DNA of 26,007 nt, taken from the NCBI GenBank assembly GCA_934726455.1, contig CAKVDS010000037.1, positions 1 to 26,007 of the forward strand, in the 5' to 3' direction. Position 1 is the stretch's first letter. Every line of letters begins with the position of its first letter. A program made the position numbers and the translations under genes. Below the pieces are notes generated by a model that did not search any database, was not told the origin of the DNA, and saw only the letters and a program-made list of their open reading frames with translations. The stretch comes from an uncultured Bacteroidales bacterium (GTDB lineage: Bacteria > Bacteroidota > Bacteroidia > Bacteroidales > UBA932). Shown here piece by piece: positions 17,570 through 25,070 of this stretch.

Positions 17570-18168
17570 CCCCGGATTATCTCCACCTCGCCGCCGAGGC
17601 CAAGTTTGATGATCTGCGAGGCCTTGCCGGAAGAAGCCCGGTCATAGCACTTGGGCACAGTGTAGTCTACTGCGGAGCGTATCTCCTCCGAGATTTCAGA
17701 GAACGAAGAGGGAGAAGGCTCTCCTGAGATATTGGCCGATGTGCTGACAAGCGGACGGCGCAGACGGCGCACAAGTTCGCGGCAGAACGCGGCTCCGCTG
17801 TTCTCCGGAGTCTGACCCTCTTCCACGTACGGAACGCGCATGCCGACAGAACCGTCCTCGGCCACAGTGTTCGGTGCGAGATACTGGCCCTCCGGATAGA
17901 TGATGGTCATCGGAGCATCGTTGACCTCCACAAGATCAATAGCAATCGAAGGAATCTCCTTGACATATTTGGCCACCATATCAAGGTCCGAAGCCAAGAG
18001 CACCAATGATTTCGCGCCGGAGCGCCTCTTTATCTTGAAGACTTTCTCGACAGCCTCCTCGTTGCAGGCGTCACAGCCTATTCCCCAAATAGTGTCGGTA
18101 GGATAAAGAATCACACCGCCCTTGCGGAGCACTTCAACCGCCTCAGATATAACCGTTTTCGTATCCAT
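17566..18168 (-). CDS. tsaC: L-threonylcarbamoyladenylate synthase (Sua5/YciO/YrdC family)
   Basis: A 200-residue cytoplasmic enzyme making threonylcarbamoyl-AMP from Thr, bicarbonate and ATP for the t6A37 modification of ANN-decoding tRNAs. Visible motifs are LYPTDTIWGIGCDA near the N-terminus, KIKRR (45-49), MTIIYPEGQYLAPN, RVPY, and the closing PLVSTSANISGEPS. It is TsaC-length, without the long Sua5 C-terminal domain. The ATG at 18168 shares one base with the rhomboid stop (TAATG), and an in-frame TTG two codons upstream is less likely. Confidence 0.94.
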   Translation of the reverse strand: MDTKTVISEAVEVLRKGGVILYPTDTIWGIGCDACNEEAVEKVFKIKRRSGAKSLVLLASDLDMVAKYVKEIPSIAIDLVEVNDAPMTIIYPEGQYLAPNTVAEDGSVGMRVPYVEEGQTPENSGAAFCRELVRRLRRPLVSTSANISGEPSPSSFSEISEEIRSAVDYTVPKCYDRASSGKASQIIKLGLGGEVEIIRG

Positions 18169-18875
18169 TACCAAAGTTTGTCTTTTTCAAACAAAATCCC
18201 TTTCTTACGCCACATCAATATCATAAGATAGCCGAAAAGCATTCCGCCGAGATGAGCGAAATGAGCCACACCGGCAACGGTTCCCGTAACCCCTGTAAGA
18301 AGTTCGATCACAGCAAAGACCACCACCATCCACTTGGCGCTGAGCGTGACAGGAGGAAAAAGAAGCGTCATCTTGGACTCCGGGAAGAGCATCGCATATC
18401 CGATAAGTACGCCATAGATTGCCCCGGAAGCCCCGACAGTCGGAGTCAGCTTGATTTCGGATATGTTCTGCAGGGCCACGACATTACCCACAGCCGCTCC
18501 CGGCAGGAAAGACTGCATCTGAAGATACTCGACACCCAGATGGAGAGCCACCGCCCCGAAACCGCAGAGGAAATAGAAAAGCAGGAACTTCTTCTGCCCC
18601 AGTATGTTTTCCACGACGCTACCGAAAATCAACAGGGTGTACATATTAAAGAATATATGCCAAAATCCCCCGTGCATAAACATGTGGGTGACAATCTGCC
18701 ACCAGTGGAAATACCTCGAAGTCGGGTAGAAGAGAGCGAAAGTCTCGATCATGTATCCCTTGTTAACCAGACAGGCCAGAAACACAAGGCAATTGATGAT
18801 TATAAGGTTTTTTGTGACAGTCGGGACATTGGACATGAAGCCCCGCCCGCTGCTGTTACCGTAGTAGTAAGCCAT
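18168..18875 (-). CDS. Rhomboid-family intramembrane serine protease
   Basis: A 235-residue polytopic membrane protein with about six hydrophobic segments. The rhomboid signature is complete: HGGFWHIFFNMYTLLIFG with the oxyanion-helping Asn, GASGAIYGVL with the catalytic Ser150, and HFAHLGGMLFGY with the catalytic His (208, or 205). It cleaves proteins within the membrane; the substrate is unknown. It starts 2 bases after mutL. Confidence 0.93.
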   Translation of the reverse strand: MAYYYGNSSGRGFMSNVPTVTKNLIIINCLVFLACLVNKGYMIETFALFYPTSRYFHWWQIVTHMFMHGGFWHIFFNMYTLLIFGSVVENILGQKKFLLFYFLCGFGAVALHLGVEYLQMQSFLPGAAVGNVVALQNISEIKLTPTVGASGAIYGVLIGYAMLFPESKMTLLFPPVTLSAKWMVVVFAVIELLTGVTGTVAGVAHFAHLGGMLFGYLMILMWRKKGILFEKDKLW

Positions 18876-18877
18876 CT

Positions 18878-20695
18878 TTAAAAAAGTTTATCGATATCCC
18901 CGATTTTGACGATATTCACTATGCGGCGTCCATTCGAGGTCAATTCCGCGTTTTCACTTGCAAAAAGCGTGTCAATCAGATTCTGGGCCTCAAGCGCCGA
19001 GTCCAGCGGCACGGAATTGGATGCCCCACAGCCGGCAAGCCGCTCCGCCATACGCTGCCGCGCCATCTCCGGGAGCGCCGCACCGTCTTCTGACAATATG
19101 AGCATGAGATCCGCCACAGTCTGCTGCACCTTGCCCGGCTCACAACTGTAACCTTCCGGTACACCGTTCACGACCACGCTTTCAGCCCCGGAAGTCACGA
19201 TGTCGAATCCGAGCGATGAGAGCATGTCGGCATGCTCCACAAACAGTTGCTGCTGAGCTGCACCGACCTGCACCTCAACAGGGAACATAGCCGTCTGTGT
19301 GACATGGACATCGCTTCCGTTCAAGGCCTTCAAGGCCCGGTCATATAATATTCGCTCCCGCGCCCGCGCGACATTGACAATCATCACTCCTGATGATACC
19401 GGGGTGAGTATGTATTTGCCCTGAACCACAAGCACCCGTGCAGCAGGAGCAGTCTGAGTCTCGAAAAGTTTACCGTAATCATCCCTCTGATCCACATATT
19501 TGCCGTATCCGCCTCCTCCGTAGTTCCCGGAAGGGGAACTTGCCTGCCGTGGCTCAAAACTCCCGTCAGGCTCCGGATCAAAGGGGTCAAAGGCCGGATC
19601 AATCTGGCACTGAGGCGGGGCGACTTCGCGATATTGCTCGAAACTGCGTCCGAGCTGCGGAAGTTCAACAGCCCCTTCCGTATCGAAGTTGATCCCGGCA
19701 CCGAAGCTGTTGCGTCCGAGAGTCTCCTTGACGCAGGCATAGAGCACCTGGAAAATCACAGAGTCGTCTTCAAACTTCACCTCGGTTTTGGTAGGATGTA
19801 TGTTGACATCCATATTGTGAGGGTCTACCTCAAGAAAGATGAAATAGGAGGGGGTGACCCCGTCAGGTATCATATCCTCATAGGCTTTCATGACAGCCTT
19901 ATGGAGATAGGCACTGCGGAAATAGCGGCCGTTGACAAAAAAGAACTGGTTCCCGAGGGTCTTCTTGGCACTGTCAGGCCGGCCGATGAAGCCGCTCAGT
20001 TTCAAGACGGATGTCTCGGCACTGATGTCAAGGACATCGCCGACCACATTGCTGCCAAGAAGATCAAGAATTCTGAATTTCAGAGACTTGGCCTCTTTAA
20101 GCACAAATATGTCGCGTCCTCCTGACTTGAGTGTAAAACCCGTCTGCGGTCTGGTGATGGCGACCCGGGTAAATTCTTCTATGATGTGTTTGAGCTCGAC
20201 GCTGTCGGATTTCAGGAATTTCCGGCGTGCCGGGGTGTTGTAAAAAAGATTACGCACCGCGAAGTTGGAACCCACCGGAGCGGAGACTGAAGATGTGGAC
20301 ACTTCCCCGTTCTGCCCCGTGCGTACCTCTGTCGCCGTTTCATCCCCCTCACGACGCGTCCGCAACGTCACCTCGGCAACCGCCGCTATACTGGCAAGGG
20401 CTTCGCCGCGGAAACCGTAAGTCTCTATGGCGTTGAGATCCTCGGCCGTAGCAATCTTTGAAGTGGCATGACGCTCAAAGCAGAGCACGGCATCAGCAGG
20501 ACTCATCCCGCAGCCGTTGTCTATCACCTGAATCAACGTCCGTCCCGCATCAGTCACAATGACCGTAATCTGGCTCGCCCCGGCATCCACTGCGTTTTCC
20601 ATCAACTCCTTGACGACGGAAGAGGGGCGCTGGACAACTTCTCCGGCCGCTATCATATTGGCGATCTGCGCCGGCAGGACCTTTAATCTGCCCAT
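18878..20695 (-). CDS. mutL: DNA mismatch repair protein MutL
   Basis: A 605-residue GHKL ATPase that links MutS to downstream repair. The N-terminus is intact: IAAGEVVQRPSSVVKEL with ENAVDAG, VIDNGCGM, ATSKI, GFRGEALASI, and the NPARRKF-like NTPARRKFLK. A Gly/Tyr-rich linker lies at about residues 370-410. In the C-terminal dimerisation domain the endonuclease motif DQHA is replaced by VNVA, and the final CPHGRP-like motif by TSNGRR, so it may lack nicking activity. The ATG shares one base with the stop of the small upstream gene. Confidence 0.96.
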   Translation of the reverse strand: MGRLKVLPAQIANMIAAGEVVQRPSSVVKELMENAVDAGASQITVIVTDAGRTLIQVIDNGCGMSPADAVLCFERHATSKIATAEDLNAIETYGFRGEALASIAAVAEVTLRTRREGDETATEVRTGQNGEVSTSSVSAPVGSNFAVRNLFYNTPARRKFLKSDSVELKHIIEEFTRVAITRPQTGFTLKSGGRDIFVLKEAKSLKFRILDLLGSNVVGDVLDISAETSVLKLSGFIGRPDSAKKTLGNQFFFVNGRYFRSAYLHKAVMKAYEDMIPDGVTPSYFIFLEVDPHNMDVNIHPTKTEVKFEDDSVIFQVLYACVKETLGRNSFGAGINFDTEGAVELPQLGRSFEQYREVAPPQCQIDPAFDPFDPEPDGSFEPRQASSPSGNYGGGGYGKYVDQRDDYGKLFETQTAPAARVLVVQGKYILTPVSSGVMIVNVARARERILYDRALKALNGSDVHVTQTAMFPVEVQVGAAQQQLFVEHADMLSSLGFDIVTSGAESVVVNGVPEGYSCEPGKVQQTVADLMLILSEDGAALPEMARQRMAERLAGCGASNSVPLDSALEAQNLIDTLFASENAELTSNGRRIVNIVKIGDIDKLF

Positions 20696-20997
20696 TACAG
20701 GAGAGAATAAAACTTGGCTATAAAAAAGAGCACCAGACAGATGAGGATCATGGTTATGATACCGATAATTGTCTGTGTACGCTTCATGTGGGCACGTGTG
20801 CGCTGGTAATGGCCGTCACGCAGCGAACCCTTTATGTATGAGCCCGGCACATAGGCGCCTTCCTTCTTTTCTTGGTCCATCGTCCCGTCCACGGCCCCGA
20901 ATTTGCGCTTGCGCTCATCCTCTTCGCGGTTGTAGTATATCGGGCGGTAGTTGAAGACCCTATGCTCGTTTTCGCCGAAAAAATTGAATAATCCCAT
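20695..20997 (-). CDS. Small single-pass membrane protein upstream of mutL
   Basis: A 100-residue protein with a polar, charged N-terminal two thirds (FNYRPIYYNREEDERKRKFG) and one C-terminal membrane helix (about residues 76-97, IIGIITMILICLVLFFIAKF). I do not recognise a domain. Short proteins with an FNYRP-like start and a C-terminal helix next to mutL occur in Bacteroidota as hypothetical proteins; this is from memory. A TAATTTTG promoter box ends 6 bases before the ATG, and it is the first gene of the mutL-rhomboid-tsaC unit. Confidence 0.8.
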   Translation of the reverse strand: MGLFNFFGENEHRVFNYRPIYYNREEDERKRKFGAVDGTMDQEKKEGAYVPGSYIKGSLRDGHYQRTRAHMKRTQTIIGIITMILICLVLFFIAKFYSLL

Positions 20998-21003
20998 AAT
21001 TCA

Positions 21004-21011
21004 CAAAATTA
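21004..21011 (-). promoter_or_regulatory. Promoter -7 box of the mutL operon
   Basis: TAATTTTG on the minus strand ends 6 bases before the ATG at 20997, so the transcript is probably leaderless. The -33 zone falls in the right arm of an inverted repeat at 21020-21037. Confidence 0.6.
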
Positions 21012-21019
21012 AGAATTGT

Positions 21020-21037
21020 TTTCGGATTTTTCCGAAA
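21020..21037. repeat. Inverted repeat between divergent promoters
   Basis: TTTCGGA (21020-21026), loop TTTT, TCCGAAA (21031-21037). It lies between the -7 boxes of the mutL operon and ispF. Each arm overlaps the -33 zone of one promoter, so it may be an operator or simply two symmetric -33 elements. Confidence 0.6.
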
Positions 21038-21044
21038 CAGTTCC

Positions 21045-21052
21045 TATTTTTG
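21045..21052 (+). promoter_or_regulatory. Promoter -7 box of ispF
   Basis: TATTTTTG fits TAnnTTTG and ends 5 bases before the ispF ATG at 21058. TTCG in the left arm of the inverted repeat lies 20 bases upstream as a possible -33 element. Confidence 0.65.
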
Positions 21053-21057
21053 CCCTC

Positions 21058-21537
21058 ATGGATATACGAATCGGACAAGGATATGATGTGCATGCGCTCG
21101 CATCAGGTTTGGCGATGCGCTTGTGCGGAGTAGATATAAAGTCAGAATTCGGCTTTGTAGCCCACTCTGACGGAGACGTGGCCATTCATGCCCTGTGCGA
21201 CGCCATCCTCGGTGCCCTCGCACTCGGGGATATAGGGAAGCACTTTCCCGACTCATCAGAAGAGTTCAGAGGAATAGACAGCCGCCGCCTGCTGGAACGC
21301 GTGATGTCCATGATACGCAAAGACGGGTGGGCCATCGGCAATGCGGACATCACCATCGCCCTACAGGCACCCAAACTCGCCTCCTACATCCCCCGGATGA
21401 GAGAAGAACTCGCGCTCATAATGGGCGTCGAAGTCAGCCATGTCAGCATCAAAGCCACAACAACAGAACGCCTCGGCTTTGTGGGCCGGGGCGAAGGCTG
21501 TGAAGTATGGGCCGTCGTGCTTCTGAAGCACGATTAG
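21058..21537 (+). CDS. ispF: 2-C-methyl-D-erythritol 2,4-cyclodiphosphate synthase
   Basis: A 159-residue cytoplasmic enzyme of the MEP isoprenoid pathway. It cyclises CDP-methylerythritol phosphate to MEcPP and releases CMP. The start MDIRIGQGYDVH gives zinc ligands D10 and H12, and HSDGDVAIHALCDAILGA gives H44. KATTTERLGFVGRGEG near the end is the family signature. The length is standard. The ATG at 21058 is set by family alignment. It is a single gene, and its stop overlaps the stop of the convergent outer-membrane gene by 4 bases. Confidence 0.97.
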   Translation: MDIRIGQGYDVHALASGLAMRLCGVDIKSEFGFVAHSDGDVAIHALCDAILGALALGDIGKHFPDSSEEFRGIDSRRLLERVMSMIRKDGWAIGNADITIALQAPKLASYIPRMREELALIMGVEVSHVSIKATTTERLGFVGRGEGCEVWAVVLLKHD

Positions 21538-22046
21538 AAATAGATACCGAATGAACAGGTCAGCCAGTTCTCCCTGTTGACAAGGAGAACACCGGAGTCA
21601 TACCATTGTGAGCTGGACAGGCGGTAGGAAAGACTCATCGTGAAACGTGAGAAGTCCACACCTACGGCAGGAGAGAAGAACACGCCGATCTTTTCTGTGC
21701 TCCAGTTGTCAAACTCAAGCCCGGTGCGCAGGCGCACGTAAGGGCTGACGGTAGAGTATATAAAATTGTACTTTCCCTCGCCGAATATCATGGCTCTGTC
21801 GAAATCCCTGTAGCGCAACTCTGTTGTGAGAGCCAGACCGCCACCGAGAAAAACCCCGTTGCCGAAACTGTAACCATGTGATGAGAGAAGGGATATTCCG
21901 GACATGTTGTCAGGGGCTTTGTTGACAAGAATCATATTCTCGAGTTCAAGGCTTCCCCTATATCCCTGCTTGTATCCCACATTAGCCTGAGCTCCAGCCG
22001 TCAGACAGGCAAGAGCCATGCAGAAGACAAAAAATAATTTCTTCAT
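21534..22046 (-). CDS. Small secreted beta-barrel-like outer-membrane protein
   Basis: A 170-residue protein with a signal peptide (MKKLFFVFCMALACLTAGAQ, cut near residue 20). Alternating short beta segments follow, rich in Tyr, Phe and Gly (YSFGNGVFLGGGLALTTELR, SPYVRLRTGLEFD), ending in LTCSFGIYF with a terminal aromatic residue, as in outer-membrane barrels. I do not recognise a specific family. The ATG at 22046 is chosen for the signal peptide. It follows the tsf terminator, and no good promoter box was found, so it may depend on read-through. Confidence 0.75.
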   Translation of the reverse strand: MKKLFFVFCMALACLTAGAQANVGYKQGYRGSLELENMILVNKAPDNMSGISLLSSHGYSFGNGVFLGGGLALTTELRYRDFDRAMIFGEGKYNFIYSTVSPYVRLRTGLEFDNWSTEKIGVFFSPAVGVDFSRFTMSLSYRLSSSQWYDSGVLLVNRENWLTCSFGIYF

Positions 22047-22072
22047 AAAAAAAGCTTTACTCAGTACGCAAC

Positions 22073-22113
22073 AAAAAAAAGAGGAGGCAGACATCACAAC
22101 GGCCTCCCTCCTC
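22073..22113 (-). terminator. Terminator after tsf
   Basis: On the minus strand GAGGAGGGAGGC pairs with GCCTCCTC with one small bulge (22081-22113), followed by eight T (22073-22080). It ends the rplM-rpsI-rpsB-tsf unit. Confidence 0.8.
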
Positions 22114-22133
22114 CGGAAACATTCTAAATTCTC

Positions 22134-23129
22134 TTAGTCATTAAGAGAGAAACGCTTGAAAGCAAGAATCTTGATATCCTTGTCAGCAGCGGCAAGAGCG
22201 TCCTTTACGGAAATCTTGTCGTCGCTCATCTGATATTCCTGCTCGAGAAGCGTCTGCTCCTTAAGGAATTTCTGCACACGGCCCTTGGCGATATTCTCGA
22301 TCATCTGAGCCGGAAGGTTGGCAGCTTTCTGCTCACCGACAGTCTTGATGATCTCACGGGCCTGCGCCGCCTGCTCAAGAGTAAGCCAACCCTTGGAAGT
22401 GTTGGACTCGATGTGCTCCTCGCTGTCTACATGGGCAGGATTGATGCCGGCCTTCTTGAGAGCGGCGTCGATCGCCTTCTGAACCTGCTCCTCCTTGGTC
22501 TTCTGGACAGCCACCTGATACTCGTTGTCGAGCACATCCTTAGGGCAGTCTTCAGCGGAGATGGCAACAGGGTTCATGGATGCGACCTGCATGACCACAC
22601 CCTTGGCGAGCTCCTCCGGAACCGGCTTGTTGAAGCCGACGAGAGCGCCGAGCTTGCCATTGATCTTGTGTACATACTGAGCCACGAAAGGTGCCTCCAC
22701 AAGGGCATAGTAAGCAAGGACATGCTTCTCTCCGGTCTTGCCGGTCTGAGCCTCGACTGCCTCCTGCACGGTATAACCGTCTGACATCTTGCAGGCCTTG
22801 AGGGCCTCAAGATCGGCAGGGCATTGTGCAATGGCCACGTCAGCGATAGCCTCGGCGAGATTCTGGAAATCCGAATTGCGGCTCACGAAGTCAGTCTCGC
22901 AACCAAGGCATACGAGGATGCCCTTGTCGCCGGATACACGTGCCTTTACCGCACCCTCGGAAGTCTCGCGGTCAGCCCTCTTGGCGGCCACAAGCTTTCC
23001 CTTCTCACGGATGATGTCGATGGCCTTGTTGAAGTCGCCTGCGGCTTCCTCAAGTGCCTTCTTGCAGTCCATCATTCCCGCAGAAGTCATTTTACGTAAT
23101 TTCATTACGTCTGCTGCTGTAATTGCCAT
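22134..23129 (-). CDS. tsf: Translation elongation factor Ts
   Basis: A 331-residue cytoplasmic factor that exchanges GDP for GTP on EF-Tu. The UBA-like N-terminus reads MAITAADVMKLRKMTSAGMMDCKKAL, and the key EF-Tu contact TDFVSRN is at residues 79-85. It is longer than the 283 residues of E. coli EF-Ts, with a longer C-terminal half, which I believe is usual in Bacteroidota. It follows rpsB after 27 bases, the usual S2/EF-Ts pairing, and ends at a terminator. Confidence 0.97.
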   Translation of the reverse strand: MAITAADVMKLRKMTSAGMMDCKKALEEAAGDFNKAIDIIREKGKLVAAKRADRETSEGAVKARVSGDKGILVCLGCETDFVSRNSDFQNLAEAIADVAIAQCPADLEALKACKMSDGYTVQEAVEAQTGKTGEKHVLAYYALVEAPFVAQYVHKINGKLGALVGFNKPVPEELAKGVVMQVASMNPVAISAEDCPKDVLDNEYQVAVQKTKEEQVQKAIDAALKKAGINPAHVDSEEHIESNTSKGWLTLEQAAQAREIIKTVGEQKAANLPAQMIENIAKGRVQKFLKEQTLLEQEYQMSDDKISVKDALAAADKDIKILAFKRFSLND

Positions 23130-23156
23130 AATCGTTCTTGATCTATAAAATGGAAC

Positions 23157-23963
23157 TTATTCGGACTTTGCTTCGGACTCCTCAGCCTTAGGAGCTCCCT
23201 TGCGGGCGCGGAGTTTGCGTGCCGCAGCCGGTTTCTCGTCTCCGACTTCCTCAGACATCTCCTTGTCCTTCTCAAGTTTACGCTCGGCAAGACCTTCCTC
23301 GATAGCCTTGCAAAGTACGCTCACTACATAGTCAATGGAGTTGACGGCATCGTCATTTGCCGGTATCACATAATCAATAGGGGTAGGATCGCAACAAGTA
23401 TCAACCATTGCGAATACCGGGATATTGAGACGATTTGCCTCCTTGACTGCATTGGCCTCCTTCTGCACGTCAACCACGAAAAGAGCTGACGGAAGACGGC
23501 TCATATCGCGGATTGAGCCGAGGTTCTTCTCAAGTTTCGCCCTCTGGCGATCAATCTGGAGACGCTCCCTCTTGGCGAGTTTGTCAAAGGTCCCGTCCTC
23601 CTTCATCTTGTCGATGACGGACATCTTCTTGATGGCCTTGCGGATGGTAGGGAAGTTGGTGAGCATACCACCGGCCCAACGCTCGGTGATGGAAGGCATA
23701 TTCACTTCGGCTGCCTTCTCTTTTACAATGTCCTTTGCCTGTTTTTTGGTGGCTACGAAGAGTATCTTGCGGCCTGACTTTGCAAGCTGCTTCATCTCCT
23801 CGGCCGCCTCGTCTATCTTGCCGATAGTCTTGTGCAGGTCGATGATGTGGATGCCGTTCTTCTGGTCGAAGATATACGGAGCCATCTTAGGATTCCACTT
23901 CCTGGCCAAGTGGCCGAAGTGAACACCTGCATCAAGCAATTCCTGGAAATTTGTTCTTGACAT
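23157..23963 (-). CDS. rpsB: 30S ribosomal protein S2
   Basis: A 268-residue protein of the small subunit. It starts with the S2 signature FQELLDAGVHFGHLARKWNP and continues with YIFDQKNGIHIIDLHKT and LPSALFVVDVQKEANAVKEA. The acidic and basic C-terminal tail (after about residue 225) is longer than in E. coli. The ATG at 23963 is chosen because the S2 fold starts there; the open frame upstream is a structured leader and not protein. Cotranscribed with tsf. Confidence 0.97.
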   Translation of the reverse strand: MSRTNFQELLDAGVHFGHLARKWNPKMAPYIFDQKNGIHIIDLHKTIGKIDEAAEEMKQLAKSGRKILFVATKKQAKDIVKEKAAEVNMPSITERWAGGMLTNFPTIRKAIKKMSVIDKMKEDGTFDKLAKRERLQIDRQRAKLEKNLGSIRDMSRLPSALFVVDVQKEANAVKEANRLNIPVFAMVDTCCDPTPIDYVIPANDDAVNSIDYVVSVLCKAIEEGLAERKLEKDKEMSEEVGDEKPAAARKLRARKGAPKAEESEAKSE

Positions 23964-24103
23964 CTGTTTGTTTCTGTTTTTGTAAACTGTCCCCTTCCGG
24001 GGTCTCTTTTCTTCAAGGCGGAGTAACGGTCTGACCGGTCTCCGGCCTTTTCCGCAGCACGGCAACCCTCCAGAGGGAGTGGTTTACAACCGGGCTGTGC
24101 CGT
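23964..24103 (-). promoter_or_regulatory. Structured rpsB leader, candidate autoregulatory RNA
   Basis: This is the gap between rpsI and rpsB. On the minus strand it can fold as ACGGCA/TGCCGT (24098-24103 with 24059-24064) enclosing two hairpins, GGTT-GTA-AACC (24081-24091) and CCCTC-TG-GAGGG (24066-24077). A stem GCGGA/TCCGC (24051-24055 with 24018-24022) encloses CCGG-AGA-CCGG (24035-24045). A last hairpin CCCC-GGAA-GGGG (23991-24002) lies 27 bases before the ATG. The density of paired stems suggests a ribosomal-protein leader; function is inferred. Confidence 0.5.
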
Positions 24104-24116
24104 AATCAGCAGTATA

Positions 24117-24506
24117 CTAACGTTTGCTGAACTGGAAGCGGCGGCGTGCACCAGGCTGGCCAGGTTTCTTGCGCTCTACCTCGCGAGAATCGCGGGTGAG
24201 GAAACCGGCAGACTTGAGAGCCGAACGATATGCTTCTCTGTCAAGCTCACTGAGGGCGCGTGCGATACCGAGACGCACAGCCTCAGCCTGTCCCTTGATG
24301 CCGCCACCCACGAGGGTAACCTTGACATCGAACTGGCCGAGAGTGCCGGTAACTTCAAACGGCTGGTTTACGACATACTGGAGGGACTCAAGAGGGAAAT
24401 AAACCTCGAGAGCACGTCCGTTGATCGTAACGTTGCCTTTGCCGGGAGTGAGATAAACGCGAGCCACAGCTGTCTTACGTCTTCCAAGGGCGTGTGTCTG
24501 TTCCAT
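24117..24506 (-). CDS. rpsI: 30S ribosomal protein S9
   Basis: A 129-residue small-subunit protein. It has the N-terminal ALGRRKTAVARVYL, the signature GGGIKGQAEAVRLGIARAL, and the conserved C-terminal tail KPGQPGARRRFQFSKR that reaches the P-site tRNA. It follows rplM after 9 bases, the near-universal L13-S9 pair. Confidence 0.98.
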   Translation of the reverse strand: MEQTHALGRRKTAVARVYLTPGKGNVTINGRALEVYFPLESLQYVVNQPFEVTGTLGQFDVKVTLVGGGIKGQAEAVRLGIARALSELDREAYRSALKSAGFLTRDSREVERKKPGQPGARRRFQFSKR

Positions 24507-24515
24507 TTGCTCTGT

Positions 24516-24968
24516 TTAAATTTCGTCCAACTTAATTTCTTTAGGGGTCTGCGCCTGATGAGGATGCTCAGGACCTGCATAAACATACAGGTTGTTGATG
24601 AGATCCGCACCAAGACGGGTCTTAGGGAGCATACCCTTCACTGCTCTCCTGACGAGTTCGGCAGGTCGAGTCGCGAGGATCTCCTTCGGTGTCGTGAACC
24701 GCTGTCCACCAGGATATCCGGTGTAACGAACGTAAACACGATCGGTCATCTTCTTGCCACCGAGAGCGACTTTCTCAGCATTGACAACGATGACATTGTC
24801 ACCGCAGTCCACGTGAGGAGTGTAGCCCGGCTTGGTCTTGCCCCTGAGGACAAGCGCCACACGGGACGCAAGACGACCAAGCGCGAGATCTGTCGCGTCA
24901 ATGACAACCCACTTCTTGTCCACAGTCGCTGCGTTGAGCGATACTGTCTTGTAGCTTTGTGTGTCCAC
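24516..24968 (-). CDS. rplM: 50S ribosomal protein L13
   Basis: A 150-residue large-subunit assembly protein. WVVIDATDLALGRLAS, the block GDNVIVVNAEKVALGGKKM, and RAVKGMLPKTRLGADLINNL are L13 signatures. It is the first gene of rplM-rpsI-rpsB-tsf, with its own strong promoter and a hairpin followed by a T-run in the leader. Confidence 0.98.
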   Translation of the reverse strand: MDTQSYKTVSLNAATVDKKWVVIDATDLALGRLASRVALVLRGKTKPGYTPHVDCGDNVIVVNAEKVALGGKKMTDRVYVRYTGYPGGQRFTTPKEILATRPAELVRRAVKGMLPKTRLGADLINNLYVYAGPEHPHQAQTPKEIKLDEI

Positions 24969-24992
24969 TGTCTTGATCTTAAAATAGTTAAT

Positions 24993-25027
24993 AAAAAATT
25001 GCGATCCCTACACAAAATAGGGGTCGC
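24993..25027 (-). terminator. Hairpin plus T-run in the rplM leader (possible attenuator)
   Basis: On the minus strand GCGACCCCTA (25018-25027) pairs with TAGGGATCGC (25001-25010) with one mismatch. It is followed by AA and six T (24993-24998). The first arm overlaps the end of the -7 box, so the RNA may contain only the CCCTA/TAGGG core at its 5' end. It may act as an attenuator or a 5' protective hairpin. Confidence 0.45.
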
Positions 25028-25057
25028 AAAGATACGCAAATATTTTGTCAAATCAAA
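25027..25057 (-). promoter_or_regulatory. Promoter of rplM-rpsI-rpsB-tsf
   Basis: TTTG (25054-25057), 19 bases, TATCTTTG (25027-25034) on the minus strand: an exact Bacteroidota consensus, starting 14 bases after the frdC stop codon. Confidence 0.85.
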
Positions 25058-25070
25058 AACTTCCTTATCC

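Noticed and set aside
23964..24065. Upstream start for rpsB
   Set aside because: The extra residues do not resemble S2 and lie in a structured leader.
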